A DNA stretch of 64,000 nucleotides from the NCBI GenBank assembly GCA_015179125.1, contig WHVA01000024.1, positions 62,001 through 126,000 of the forward strand. Reading direction: 5' to 3'. Made by a program: the position numbers and the translations under genes. Of the stretch, positions 33,171 to 45,607 are shown piece after piece. Every line of letters starts with the position of its first letter. Within the stretch, counting starts at the first letter, position 1. This DNA comes from Gautieria morchelliformis. Lineage: Eukaryota > Basidiomycota > Agaricomycetes > Gomphales > Gomphaceae. The notes under the pieces were generated by a model that saw only the letters and a list, made by a program, of their open reading frames with translations, had not been told where the DNA came from and made no database searches.

Positions 33171-34690
33171 TCATACATTGGTCCTAAATATCGCTAATGA
33201 ATAAGATGCCTCTGGCCCTCTCAGGTTTTCCTGCCTCCTGAAATGCTCTTCCCGCATATTGAGAAGAAGTCGGCTCCCCACTGCGCAGGTCACGGCACTG
33301 GCCCAACTGAGATACACCATATTTGTGTTAAACCCATTATGAAAATGCGTATACACTCACAGAAACCCGGCGCCGCCAGACGGTGGGCCTAAAAAATTAA
33401 CTATGCAATTGAAAAGCAGAATGGGAAATATGCTGTTCGAAGAGTTAAAAGAGTCCCATGGAGGACGAGGGTACTTGCGTTAAGAAATAGAGTACGCTGA
33501 CTTTGCTGGTCAGTTTGTTCGGCTGCTAAGATACCCATCGCTTACCTGTCGCGAACTATCAAGTGCAACAAGGGCGAGTTACCGTCCTGCACGTACATCC
33601 GCCACGCTCTATGCAGCATGAAAAGGCATAACACGGTGTGGCCTACGAGAGGGGAGACCCAGACGAAGTACACTGGCCTCCCGAAGTAACACCCTGGTAG
33701 ACCATGAGGCCCTGCGACTCCTGCAAGCATCCATGAGACAGATGACATGGTTACCCTTAGAAAGAAAGAAAATTTTACCACCAGGAAAGTTGAGAAAATT
33801 GAGCAGGACTGAGCTGATCCCCGAGATAACTTGGGTCCCGGCCGTTATATATGTCACCTTCCAGTTGCAGTTGTACACTGCATGGATCTGCAATGGTTTA
33901 TTCAGGCCCTAGATGCTGGAATCAGAGGCCTAACTCACACGAGAAACAAGGATAACTTTGCACGTTAGTAAGTCACGAAGACAAAATAATGAGTATGAGA
34001 CATACAACCAGTACTGACATGAGGTAGTATGGCTCTGTCACTGCGTCTAAGAGTCGTTTTAAGGCCAACTGAGAATAAACATACGATGTCGTCATCCATA
34101 TGTTATACCGATAACAGCTAGCTCGTTATATATTAGAAGCCATCAGTTTCCTTCACAGCATTGTACCTACAACTGTCATGCCCAAAGTCAGCGACTGCAC
34201 TGCGCGTAGTTGATGCGAATGAATCATAAACGACCTTATTTGTGAGAAAACTGCGAAATGATACTTGACCAACTGTCAGCGAAATCGAGAACAGATGTAA
34301 AATGTATACTTACCGTATACTGTGATCAGGAACCAAATTAAGCCGAAGTAACGATTCTGGTCCCAAAACAGTATAGTCATTACTTGCGTATTCACCCTGT
34401 TCAGCGAAGGGAAAATGTGACACTTACAAATATGAAGAGCCCTTTGCCAAGTGACCATGGTGTTTTCCAGACATAGGCGATCTGTAAACGGCTCTGTCAC
34501 AAAAACCACCATTGTAATTTTAGGAGCATGAGTGTACCTCGGTGTCAAAAGTGATGACTTTCAGGCGCCCGTGTATTCAGCCATTTGGCTCTTTGACGGG
34601 CTAACAGGACGCACCATGATCATACGATAGATACGTCAATGCCGCGACAAGGGAGGATTTTGCGGTGATCACTACACGCTTGCGACGGTG
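33171..34690 (-). CDS. DUF6533-like multi-pass membrane protein
   Basis: Several minus-strand exons give the landmarks of this Agaricomycete family in order: ALTYLSYDH|VITFDTE (split by an intron near 34608-34555), SRLQIAYVWKTPWSLGKGLF (near 34500-34435), NRYFGLIWFLITVY after an intron near 34370-34320, a membrane segment plus a loop (VWVSPLVGHTVLCLFMLHRA, near 33670-33610), WRMYVQDGNSPLLHLIVRD followed by an intron and SVLYFLT, and a last exon (NMVYLSWASAVTCAVGSRLL) ending at 33171. Family members have about seven helices and unknown function. The first exon with its ATG was not found with confidence, and the exons between 34300 and 33900 are unclear, so it may be partly decayed. Confidence 0.6.
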
Positions 34691-35599
34691 TCAGTCCTTT
34701 CCGACTGCTTCAATGCCGACTCACAAACTGCAACCAAACTGGGCAGGTCTAGGGCCATCCTCAAGTTGTTCGGACGAAAGACGCATCGAGAGGATCCTAT
34801 GGCAAGTATTTATGCAGGGGAAAGCCTCCACCACTGGCAGGGCCCGCCATCAGCAAAACGGGGTTTGATCCGTGAGCATACTTACTTTTGCAGTTTGACA
34901 AGCATACAGTACAAGCGGAATCCAGATCTCAGGACAGAGTTGCGCCCACGCTACCGGTACCGTAGAGCTGCAATTAACCACGATTTCGCCTTCGGAAACG
35001 GCCGCAAATTCCATTGATGTCTGCAGTGTGCCCGGCTGTGAGATAACGTAAGTGGGGTCGTATACTACGCGAACTAAGTAAGCCGGTGTTCACACATGTG
35101 AGTCCGTTCAGGTGTACTGATGGCTTGTGGGGTTACAGAGTGAAATCAAGTGAATGAATACCGCAACTAATGGTCTTGGCAAGCCGAGAAGGTGAGCGGG
35201 CTCAGACGACGCTATTACTAAAGACAATAGTAAATTCCCAGTGGCAGCAATAGACACTGGACATTTGTACACTACCTAAAGACAACTTTAGTAAACCACA
35301 AGCTTGTTAGCTATGGATCTCGTTACATAGGATAGACACTGGGAAGATACTATACTATGCACACGCGCATACATAAACAAGTATATGCGTGTGTCAGAAG
35401 AAAAGGAGTGGACTCCGGAGCGTCGAGCCGAGCCGAACTACCGTCTTCTTGAGATGTGCATGAAGAGTCTGTCACGGCTGAGTTCGAAGGAGAACGGATA
35501 AGACTATGTCTATCACTACGTACCTGAGTTCGAACTCAGAACTGAACTAGATGTCTGCGTCACGTGATGCAGCGCGAGCAACGCCCCTGACGCAGTCAA
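34691..35599. other. Intergenic; may include a copia LTR
   Basis: No gene recognised. The part from about 35220 to 35600 lies just beyond the 3' side of the copia remnant and contains an AT-rich stretch and GTATGCGTGTG/CACACGCGCATAC repeats, so it could be the remnant's LTR. No second copy is available to define ends. Confidence 0.35.
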
Positions 35600-37270
35600 T
35601 CTGCTGTTAGAAAAGTCCCATGGCGCGTCGATGCCGCTCCACTAATTCGCGAGATAGTGCCTTGGTCAATATATCTGTCGGTATGCTGTTTGTGGGCACG
35701 CAACCAACTCGAATAACGTTCTGGGTAACTTTCTCCCGCAGCCAGAAGTACCGGAGATCCAGATATCCAGGTGCTTCATCCGCCCATAGTGCTCGGGAGT
35801 TTTGGCAACCGAGAGTGCAGACTGCGGACTGAAGTACTGAGTATCGATGAAAAGGTGAGATGGCTCCTCAATTTTGGTGCCAAGCTCATTCAATAGACTT
35901 CGCAACCAGGCTAGGACCGACGCGACCCATTCAGCCTCCGTCGTGGATAAGGTAACTATATTTTGTAGTTTGCTGGCCCAGCTGATAGCTCCAGTCCCGA
36001 TTTTTGTGAGGAATCCCGAGGTTGATCGGCCGTTATCTCGATTTCTTCCATGGTCGGCATCTGTCCACGTCTGGAATGACTTAGCCGATTGGTCGGGCGC
36101 GAGGGTGAGTGCTCGGTCGATTGTCCCCTTCAGGTAGGGCAGGGGGTGCTTCACAGCCATCCAATGTGCCGGCCCCGGGTTCGAATTGAATCGCGCAAGG
36201 CATCCGACAGCGTAAGCAATATCTGGGCGAGTTGCGATGGCCAAGTAATTCAACGCTCCAACCGCGTTCAGATATGATATGTCCTTCATCTCCTGCACCT
36301 CCTCTGGGGTTGATGGACCCATGGTTGAGCTTAAGTTGAAGCCTGGGGTCATGGGCATGAATACAGGTCGACAGTCTGACATTTGGAACCGATTGAGAAT
36401 GTGTTTTTGTGAGAGCTTTAATGTCTTCTGTGAGTGATCATACTCCACCTCTACACATTACAGTGACGTCGTCGGACCCAGACCCTTCAACCTGAAGACT
36501 TTGGCTAGCTTGCCCTTCACTGGATCCAATTCCTGTTTCGAGTTCGACACTAGGGTTAGGTCGTCAACAAAAACAGGTATGATAATCTTGGTGCTGTCAT
36601 TCATCTGGATGTACATGCTTGGAGTGGATTGGAGACATTTGAATTCCCTTCCCTCCAGTGTGGTTCTGAGTCGCTCATACCACAATCTTCCGCTCTGTTT
36701 TAATCCATACAGTCCTCTCTCCTCAGTTTGCACGCCCAGTCTGGTCCCCCCTGATGATATCCTTCTGGTTGCTGCATATATATTTTCACATCATCATCCA
36801 AGACTCCATCCAAGTAAGCATTTGATATATCAATGGATTTGATGTGTGCCCCCTGAAGTGCCCCCTGAGCTAGTATTGCGTGCAAGGCTGCCCAATGTGT
36901 GGTAGGAGTGAACACTTCATCGTAGTTGATCCCCGGTTGCTGAGTATACCCCTTTGCTACTAGATGGTTCTTGTATTTGTCTAGAGGTCCATCTGAGTGA
37001 AGCTTGATTTGGAACACCCACTGGGAGCTGATAGCCTTCTTGCCAGGTGGTAGTTTTACTAGTTCCCATGTCCCATTGTCTAGAAAGGCTTGGATCTCTC
37101 CATCTGTTGAATCTTTCCACAATGGTGTGTCAGAATGTCACATTGCTTCTGCAAATGTCTTAGGGAAATGGTCATCCTTTATTGTCACATTCAGTACTAA
37201 TTTGACAGTATCTGGTGGTATTGCATTTGCACTGGCTGTATCCGGCTCATCGTAGATGAATTCCAGCGCC
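35600..37270 (-). mobile_element. Ty1/copia remnant (RT and RNase H)
   Basis: Minus-strand coding pieces show copia reverse transcriptase (WELVKLPPGKKAI near 37060; SSQWVFQIKLHSDG near 37010; IDISNAYLDGVLDDDVKIYM near 36830-36775; VDDLTLVSNS near 36560) and RNase H (SYLNAVGALNYLAIATRPDI near 36240; TEAEWVA near 35935). Gag, protease and integrase are not seen. The element is broken, with several breaks, and is an old truncated fossil compared with the copia at the window start. Confidence 0.88.
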
Positions 37271-37469
37271 TGGACCATTGAGATATCAGCTACTGCACCC
37301 CCCTCAGGGCCTGGATCATCATCATTTTAAGTGTCAGTGTAGAAGGTATATACACATTTCAACCAGGGCATTCAATTATAATAAGATGGCCAACATATAG
37401 TCATTTTACTGGCCTGGTATCCTCGATATTTTCATGTATAGCCTTTCTGGGTGTAATGTCTGTCACTGG

Positions 37470-38260
37470 TTTATGCAGTGTATGACAGCAACAAAAAGCT
37501 TGTTTATGGCATCACTGGTGTCTGTTTGGTGACACTTGTTGTCATTGGAGTTGTTTGGGCACCTTATCTCCCCCCTGGTGGGATTACCAGTTTCTATATT
37601 CTTCCTCATATTTCTCATAGCGTGATCAGGCCTGGGACTTGCCCCCATCAACAGCTTAACTGGCTGCTATGCTCCCACTACATTGACTTTGTTTGGCCTT
37701 TGTTTTGTCCAGTCAGGTGTGACAGAGATTGTCCTGTGCACATGCATGCTTTACAAAACATGGATAACACACAAATACAATTATTGTAAGGGCAACCCTA
37801 GCTGGCTGTGGAGGTCACACTACCACACAACTGACAAGGGGAAATCCAAAGAGAAAAGTCCAAGGACCCCCAATGTCAGCGAGCCTGTATTATACTATGC
37901 TAGTCTGCAGCCAGGGACAACACTTGGCACTCACCATCAACCCTGCATCCCCCTGACCTCCCTGACCCTTGATTGATACTTGATGCCACCTACTACATGA
38001 GTCGCTTGACTCCCGACACTGTTCCGAGAGCAGAAGTTGGAGAGTGGAGTGGAATTGGCAAGGCAAATGGAACTGGTGGAAGTTTCCCCAGAAGCGGAAC
38101 TGGAAGTGGAATCGGAAATGGAGTTGGAACTTGGCATGGTGTCGGAACTGGAAACTAAGATGTCCCCTGACAATTTAGGTCTACTACTACTAAAGCTGCT
38201 CATTGTGGACAGGTCTGTTTTCATCATCATTTTGTTTTGTGCTGCAGTGGGCAAGCTCTA
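37470..38260 (+). pseudogene. DUF6533-like membrane protein remnant
   Basis: After an acceptor-like TTTATGCAG, the plus strand reads YDSNKKLVYGITGVCLVTLV (37480-37540), then GVTEIVLCTCMLYKTWITHK (about 37719-37778), resembling the fifth and sixth helix segments of DUF6533-like proteins. A low-complexity tail follows (38030-38160) with repeated GGAACTGGAA-type hexamers that read as E/L- or G/T-rich in different frames. No N-terminal exons are found upstream because the copia remnant abuts it, so it is probably a truncated gene. Confidence 0.42.
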
Positions 38261-38630
38261 ATGTTACTTGCTGGCATTGTTCTCTATTTTGCCAGGTCAT
38301 TGGGTTCGTCATTGATTGATTTTCCAATGCCATAATGATGGCATCTTCCACACAGTATCTTGGCTGTTCTGCTTACAAACACCTTGGTCATTTTCATCAC
38401 CCCTTGAGGCCTTGTGCAAATTGCACGTGGGTAGATCATTTATCATAGTTATACATTGATGTGGTTGTGACCCATTTGCTATCTTGTACACAATATTAGT
38501 CTTCTATTAAGCATACAACACAAATTCATTTGCAATGCTTTGCACATGTTTTAGCGTGTTTTGCTTTCATGTGACATTGTCAGACAAGTTTTCATTGCTA
38601 TTGTTTGAGACAATAGTTACTAACCATTCA

Positions 38631-39253
38631 TGTCATTGGCTATAGGTGCACGATGGGAGGATTGAGTTCAAGAGTTGGTTCACAAGTGAGCAAGGTGAAG
38701 CACAAGGAAGACATATGATAATTGAACTGGGGAAAATACGTGCTGGATGAATCCTTTTTATAGAGGATACATGTATGCTACTGGAAAATGGGAAAGAGGC
38801 CAGGTGGCTCAGAATATTACAAAGGATGCACAGTCGTGTTACAAACAAAGGGGAGACATACTGTATAGAGTGAAAACTTCAGCGAAGCTAATTATAACAA
38901 GAAAGAGGGGTTTCTGAAAGATTAATAGAGATTCAATGCCTCAGCAGTTCCTACCGTCCTGCCCTGCAGCGGTACTAGTCCCATTGATCCCAACCTGCAC
39001 AGAGGCTGCAACCGACGCTGTCCGAATGCATCCTGAGCATAAGGGCTATTCATGGAGTGGGAGCTTTACAAGTGATGGGTTCTATGATGGATGATGGCGC
39101 CATGGACCGGGGTCCAAATGGGAATGATGTGATCAGCAAATGTGAACAGAGCACTGCAAAGAATACTTCGGCAAAGGGTTCGAAGGTCAGACAGCTTGGA
39201 TGTTGAATTGCTGGATGTGGATGGCTGGTTCATAGAATAAACGAATCATGACA
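38631..39253 (-). repeat. LTR-family fragment (copy G, diverged)
   Basis: Starts TGTCATTGGCTATAGG and ends AATAAACGAATCATGACA, matching the ends of the LTR family found at 40611, 42948, 48832, 50150, 54939 and 58507. Shared interior includes ATGATAATTGAACTGGGGA and GAAAACTTCAGCGAAGCTAA. It is shorter and more diverged than the others, and no clear target duplication remains, so it is the oldest copy here. Confidence 0.7.
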
Positions 39254-42200
39254 CATTTATCCCTACAGCAGGAGATAAAGTGACATTTATACTTCCAAGG
39301 ACTGGGGAGGAGATGAAGGGTGATGTTAAAGAAGTACTTGACCTCCTGGGGAGAGCAATTATCATGTATAAGAGAGTGAAAATCCCACCTTATGAAATAC
39401 AAGTGCCGATATCCCTACCTTTTGTGGCACTAACAAAAGTAGAAGATAATTGACCAGCCCAACCCTGTTTATATACTAGAAAAAATAAAATTGTCAGACC
39501 TCACATTGGTAAGCTTTTTAAAATACTTTTATACAACTATATTTTTATCATCTAGTAAGGTGTCTGATTTGTTCTCAGATTAGAGAAAAGAAGAGGGTGA
39601 GAGTGTATATGGCAATTTTGTTGTAGGGAAATAAATAAATCTCCCTCCCAAGTGATAGCTCCACTGATGGGGATGTTTTCCAGAAGCTTGTTAACTTTCC
39701 CAGACAGTCATTCTTGTTGAGTGAGAAAGAAAAGAATGTGATAAGCTATATAAAATGTTATTATGATATGTATCATTTTTTCAAATATATTTAATGATAA
39801 GAGTAGGGTTGTTTTAGAAGATAGAGATGGATATAAAACCTGCTCTAAAACAGTTGCTTTTAACAACCACACAAATCCTAACAATCTAGAATGTTTTTGG
39901 TACACCCCCTGGAATATTATTCTCATGGATTGCTTTGCTGATAATATGATAATAACTCCTCAACATACATTTGTTTATGCTGTAGAAAACAGAGATGAAG
40001 ATATAGAATCGTAGAATCCAGGATGTTAATCCCATAGTTTACAATCACTAAATATATTAAGAAAAATAACTTTATAAATAGTACTACATATTTAATAGTA
40101 GAAATAAAAAGAAGTGTTCAAACTACAGAAGAACTTGAAAAGATCTTTAAGGATACTCAGGAGCAACTGATAAATCAGGTAACAGTATTATTCCTAGATA
40201 CCAATTATGAAAGTGTATATGGTATAGCTGCTATAGGGGAATATTGGAGACTTATTAAATATAAAATTTTAAATCATAAGCAGAAACCCCAAAAACATAG
40301 AAGTTCTTGGGATAGTGAGAGTTATGGTAAAAAAGTCAAGGTAGTAAAAATAGTACAAGTATATGGACTGTTTGATATTTACAGGGGTACATGTGAGGAA
40401 GATCTTGATAAGTTGAAAAGATTGGTTATGTGCTTAGAAACAAATTGATATACATATACTTCTTCAAAAGGATATTAGATATGTACTTCAGAACTCTATT
40501 AGGATAGAAAGTAACAGAAGAAAAAATGATGGAACAATGTACTAGATTGGGCATGAAAAATGCTGAAAATGATTCCAATTATCTCAGTAAGCTAGTTAAA
40601 GTCATAAAAGTGTCAAGATTGGATTATAGGCGTTAATATCGCATGTTAGTGGCGAATGCCCGAATAGCGTGTGCGATCTAGTGAATCGCCCAGCGAACAG
40701 TACCGAAGAGGTAAGGATTAAGAAGTAAGAGGGTTACTCGAAAGGAATTCGCCCTGATCTACAGTCATAGCGAAATAGCCCATGGCACTTGACGATGTAA
40801 CGTGCAAGGTGTCACGGAAAGGTTGTCTAAGTGGCGACAATCCTTTCGCTGGCAAAGGCACTCCTTCGGAGCCCTTCGCTGACAGCACAGAAAATAACTC
40901 GAAGGCTAAGGTAACAAAGATGAAGTATGAGAACTCACCAGTGATGCTTAAGTCCTCTTCTGGTCGAAGATAGAAATCTACAGGAGAAGGCTCAAGACGA
41001 TGATCACAGCGAGGTCAAGTTTGCACAAGATGGACGTATGATAATTAAACTGGAGAATATACATGCGAATGTAGACTACTTATACCGAATGCTCATATGG
41101 TGCTAGTGAATAGGAAAGAGGCCGTCTGGAGTCAGGGTTGGATAGGGGTGTGCGGTCAGGATACATAATAGATGAAATAGACATCCAATAGAATGGAAGA
41201 GGGGTGTGAACATGAAACGACGGAGAGGAAAGAAGGCGAAGGCCCCTATGTACGAAAACACGCCTTGGGACCTGCATATACACCACCCTGCACGGACTCT
41301 TCATCTGCTGGATTGGTCCCACATGACCTACGGGTAGGATGCCCCACGAATGCATTCTGGACATAGGAACACCCAAAGGGGGTTGAGTTGAGAAGATGAT
41401 GGGACCGGTGATGAACCATCAACCTGGGTAAAGGATGTCGATTGTGTTTTGATGGCGTGCCTGCTGGCGAATGATGCGAGTAGCGAATGGTCATATGGCA
41501 AATGTGGCGAATAGTGAATGGAGCGAGGAGTGAATGGAGCGAAGACACGCGAAAATGGAAGAGTGGTGAAAGGGACAACAGGGATAGCTGGGTACAAGAA
41601 ATAAATGAGTAATGACAGCCTGCACCTCCTTGCAATTCATGATAGGACCAGTGATGAACCAACAATCCAGGTAAAGGATGTCGATCGTGTTCGATGGCAT
41701 GGCTACTGGCAAATGATGCAAGTAGTGAATGGCCAGTTGGCGAATGTGGCGAATAGTGAATGGGGCAAGGGGTGAATGGAGCGAAGCCGAGTGAACATGG
41801 AAAAGTGGTGAAAGGGAAAACAGGGATAGCTTGATACAAGAAATGAATGTGTCATGACAACTGTGTAGTGAAAACTTCAGCGAAGCTAATTCGTTCTGCG
41901 CTGCAGTGGTGCGAGTCCCAGTGAGTCCAACCTGCATGGAGGCTGCAACTGACACTATCCTAATGCATCCTGAGCATGTGGGTCTGGCGTGCTGGCAGGA
42001 ATGATGCGAATAGCGAATGCGAAAGCAGTATGGCGATGAATATTTTGGCAAGATATTCGCTGATTCACGAAGTCGTTCGCTGGTTCGGGAAGTCATTCGC
42101 CTTGTGCTGAGGGATGATTCGCAGAATAAATGAATCATGACAAAAAGGTCTTAACTGTCTTATAGTAAGATTCTCTTTAGAAAGACAAGAAGATAGAAAA

Positions 42201-42367
42201 GAAAAAGGTAAAGATATCCCTTTCATACAGACAATATATGACGGTCTCAAAAGAAAAGGAGAAATAGATGTAAATGAGATACTAAGTATATTTCCTGACA
42301 TGTTTGAAACAATAAAAATAGATCTTGGAATAAAAGGAGAAGCTCAATCCTTTTTAGGCGAACCATA
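39254..42367 (+). other. AT-rich coding-like island, interrupted by an LTR
   Basis: The DNA from about 39.4 to 40.6 kb, and again 42143-42367, is much more AT-rich than its neighbours and uses A/T-ending codons. Coding-like stretches include 39763-40014 (HTFVYAVENRDEDIES), a plus-strand reading near 40100-40450 (TVLFLDTNYESVYGIAAIGE then YWRLIKYKI) and 42150-42367 (IPFIQTIYDGLKRKGEIDVN). The middle pattern recalls fungal proteins with a QL-Q-A/V-F-L ... GIAA-G-YWR motif, of unknown function. The pieces are in different frames. It is either an intron-containing old gene or a decayed insertion of foreign origin; I do not assign a function. Confidence 0.4.
40611..42142 (-). repeat. Solo LTR, copy A, with AAAAG target duplication
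   Basis: Begins TGTCAAGATTGG and ends GAATCATGACA, with AAAAG at 40606-40610 and 42143-42147. No internal region lies between, so it is a solo LTR in reverse orientation. It is longer than its relatives because a segment containing GGGATAGCT(G)GGTACAAGAAAT and a TGACA-ending block is repeated internally (ends near 41617, 41859 and 42142). It splits the AT-rich island. Confidence 0.88.
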
Positions 42368-42399
42368 GAATATAGTATTTATATGTTTTAAAATGCTTT

Positions 42400-42413
42400 C
42401 CTAGGAGGATGGT
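42400..42413. repeat. 14-bp target duplication of SINE 2, left
   Basis: CCTAGGAGGATGGT, repeated exactly at 44038-44051. Confidence 0.85.
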
Positions 42414-44037
42414 GAGTGAGTGAGTGAGTTAATCAATTAGAGTGCTTGAAGCGCTTGGCGCTTATGGTGCACTATAGCCAGTCATACAAACAAAGGACTA
42501 GTCTAATCATGTGATGCCGCTTTTAACCCTTCAGTCACTCCGACTCGCGTGCCTCACTCATCCATTCAACACCCACCGCCACATCATTATTAGTCATGGG
42601 AATGTGTGACAATTCCTTCAAACTTGGGGTAGTAACGCAATAGCGTTTCATAAGGTTTGAGCATAGCCATGGGACCATGGGTTCTAGGGCTAGGCCTAGA
42701 TGTTGAGCGAGAAACACCCAATTTCCCGATCCGGTAACATCAATATTGTTGAGAATGAAAGATGGCCATTTTTGGAATGGGGAGCTTTCACCCCTGTGAC
42801 ATCAATAGGGTTTCAGGGGGGTTACACAGTCGGGTTTTTCCGAATATTTTGAAGTAGTAGGTAATAGTGTGTGCCGGGAGTAGTGGTAATGGGCAATGAC
42901 TAGTGGGCAAATCAAGGGTGGGGGTGCAGGATTTGAACCCGCAAGTGTGTCATGACCGGTTTATTTCTCCTACCGCGCTACCTCCATGTTCCCCCTCGTC
43001 ACTCCCTAGCATCTTCGTCAGAGTTCGCCGCACCTACCGACCACTCCTCCTCTAGGTCCACTCTACTCGCTGTTCGCCCCATCCTCCGAACCGCTATTCG
43101 CTGCTCGCGCATTTATCCAGCAGGCACGCCATCAAATATGATCGATACCATTCACCCGGCATGATGGTTCATCATTAGCCCCATCATCTTCTTAATCCAA
43201 CCCCATTGGGTGTTCGTATGGCCAAAGTGCGTTCGCAGGGCGTTCCTTCCATAGGTCATGCGGGATCAACCCAGTAAACGAAGAGTCCGTGCAGGGTAGC
43301 GTGCATGTGGGTCCCAAGACATGGTTTTGTCCATAAGTGCCTTCGCCCCCTTTACTCTCCGCCGTTTCATATTCACATTCTTCCCTCCCTCTATTGTATG
43401 TTTATTCCATCTACCTAGTATCATGACCGCGCACCCCTATCCAACCCTGACCTGTGACGGCCTCTTTCCTATTCGCTGATACCTTACGAGCATTCGACAT
43501 AAGTAGTTTACATTCGCATGTATATTCCCCAGTTCAATTATCATACGTTGTCCATCTTGTGCAAACTTGACCTCACTGTGATCATCTTCTTGAGCCTCCC
43601 CTTGAAGATTTCTATCTTCAACCAGCCAAGGACTTAGGCATCACTGGTGAGTTCTCATACTTCATATTCGTTACCTTAGCCTTCGAACTACTCTCTAAGC
43701 TGTTGGCGAAGGGCTCTGAAGGAGCACCTTCGCCAGCGAAGGGACCGTTGAAACTTAGACAGCCCTTCCGCGATATCTTGCACGTTACGTCGTCAAGTGC
43801 TGTGAGCTATTTCGCTACGACTGTAGATAGGGCGAGCCCCGTTCGGGCAGGCCCTCTTGTTTCATGAACATTCATCGGTTTACTTATTCGCCAAACGGCA
43901 TACTTATTCGCACAAGTTATTCGGGCATTCGCTGTGTTCACTAATACACGATATTAACACTTGAAAACCAATCCTGACAAAGTGCTGCTCAAGTAAGCGA
44001 CACCCAGCCGCGGTGGTCCTACTGCACCACCGCACCC
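42414..44037 (-). mobile_element. SINE 2: tRNA-headed SINE (minus), interrupted by an LTR
   Basis: Read on the minus strand from 44037: GGGGGTGCGGTGGTGCAGTA opens a tRNA-like head whose 3' side is GCGGGTTCAAATCCTGCA then CCCCCAC, so the acceptor-stem GGGGGTGC pairs with GCACCCCC and the B box GGTTCAAATCC is clear. A body of about 500 bp follows, ending in an ACTC simple repeat (GAGTGAGT on plus, 42413-42430) instead of poly-A. The element is flanked by a perfect 14-bp duplication, the mark of LINE-driven retroposition. LTR copy B (42948-43979) sits inside the head. Net length without the LTR is about 590 bp. Confidence 0.8.
42948..43979 (+). repeat. Solo LTR, copy B, with AAGTG target duplication
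   Basis: Begins TGTCATGACCGGTTTATTTC and ends CCAATCCTGACA; AAGTG lies on both sides (42943-42947 and 43980-43984). 1,032 bp, no internal region, so a solo LTR. It landed in the tRNA-like head of SINE 2. Confidence 0.9.
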
Positions 44038-44051
44038 CCTAGGAGGATGGT

Positions 44052-45600
44052 TGTAACTGTCATCTATATGTATATATAGCTTAGCTAATCTATAGTTCAT
44101 ACAATATATCACAATTGAGACAGTGTCCAGCACCTGTAAGGCATGCTTAATCCTAGCCCTAAAGTTCTTTCTCATAGTCTGCAGCTCCCCCAGGAAAGGG
44201 TGCATACCCATTGTCTAAACATCAATAGTTATATGTCTTTGTACTATACATGCATATTATTTTAAACATACCTTAAACATACCTTCTAATCAGATCTATC
44301 AACCATATATAATAATATAGTACAGTTGTTGTCCATACTTGCTTCTACATTCTGTCATCATACATCTAACATGCTTCATATATACTTCTAACATGTACTT
44401 ATATGGTCCATACTTGCCTCTACATTCTATCATCATACATCTAAAGAAATTGCTATATATGTTTAACATCAGTCATCCAAATCCTATCTGAAATTGCTCT
44501 ATTATCTCAATACACACCATGCTTTATTTAGCACATACAAACATATTTTTAAAATATCACAATGTTCAAAAAATTTTAGGACATCCACAATATACAAGTT
44601 GCTCAAAATAATGGACAATGAATTCGGTTAGGGTTGATATTTTAAGAGATATATAATATATATATCCTAGAAGAATGTACATTATTGGCAATCTAAACAC
44701 CCTCCTAGACTCACCAGCACGATCTCCCACAGACTTGGGGAAGGTTCCCTTGCCTTTGACTTGAATGTGGGTAGGTAAGATGTGCCCCTTCAACTATACA
44801 AGCCTGGCCTGTGCTTCGCTCCGGCCAGGATTTCAGGCAAGGAGGAAGTGTAATAATTTCATAATATACAATGTTTTCTGTTAGGTGATTGTCTAATCGA
44901 AAGGGTGTTGATATCTATTTCTTGAGAGCAGCCCTTAGGCCCGTGGCATCACCAGCTCGCTGAAACCCCATGTCCCCCACCATCCTCCACAGCCACCAAC
45001 CCCAACCCCAACCCCAGTCCACCCCTGCCCCTGCTGGCCTGGGATGATACAACCTGTGGGTGTAATTGTAATTATATGCATAAGAAGATTTATTTATTTC
45101 AAATTAATAAAAAAAGGGGGCATCCCTGTGCATCACAGGCCTCCCGGATGCCTCAACAGGGAGCAAGCCACATGACATGGGTGTCAAAACAGGATTACAT
45201 TGTCTAAATTTTACCCTATAGCAACCCCTGGGCTGTATGGTGTGAGAAATGTGAGGAGTGTTGCGCAGTGAGTAGCACAGGTATTTACAGAAGATTAGCA
45301 CCATTTATGACTGTCAACTTATGACCATCTGTTTTGGCATCATCTCTGCTGAGACGTGTTGTCAATCCATCTGCACATCCATCGTCTGAATCCCTCAACA
45401 CCTGTTTCAACCTAGTCTTATTAGGTCTTCAGAATTCACCCTTGTGCTTGGATTCCTTGTTGAATTTTGATGACCTGCCACCAGACCTGGCCATCCACAA
45501 GTTGGTATCCTGTGCACAACAGATGTGAGAATGGCGCTAGTTTCCCATACTGCAGATGGAACACACATGAAAAGGATGAAAACAATGAATTGTCCATCAT
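44052..45600. other. No gene seen
   Basis: AT-rich stretches (44250-44560) and short frames only. A C-rich CCAACCCCAACCCCAA run is at about 44997-45015. Confidence 0.4.
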
Positions 45601-45607
45601 AGAATCA

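Noticed and set aside
40782-40973. Frames recurring at 40782, 48855 and 55646 (minus)
   Set aside because: They are the same stretch of the LTR family and not genes.
42930-44037. A tRNA gene with a huge intron
   Set aside because: The interruption is a solo LTR with its own 5-bp duplication, and the tRNA-like sequence continues into a SINE body.
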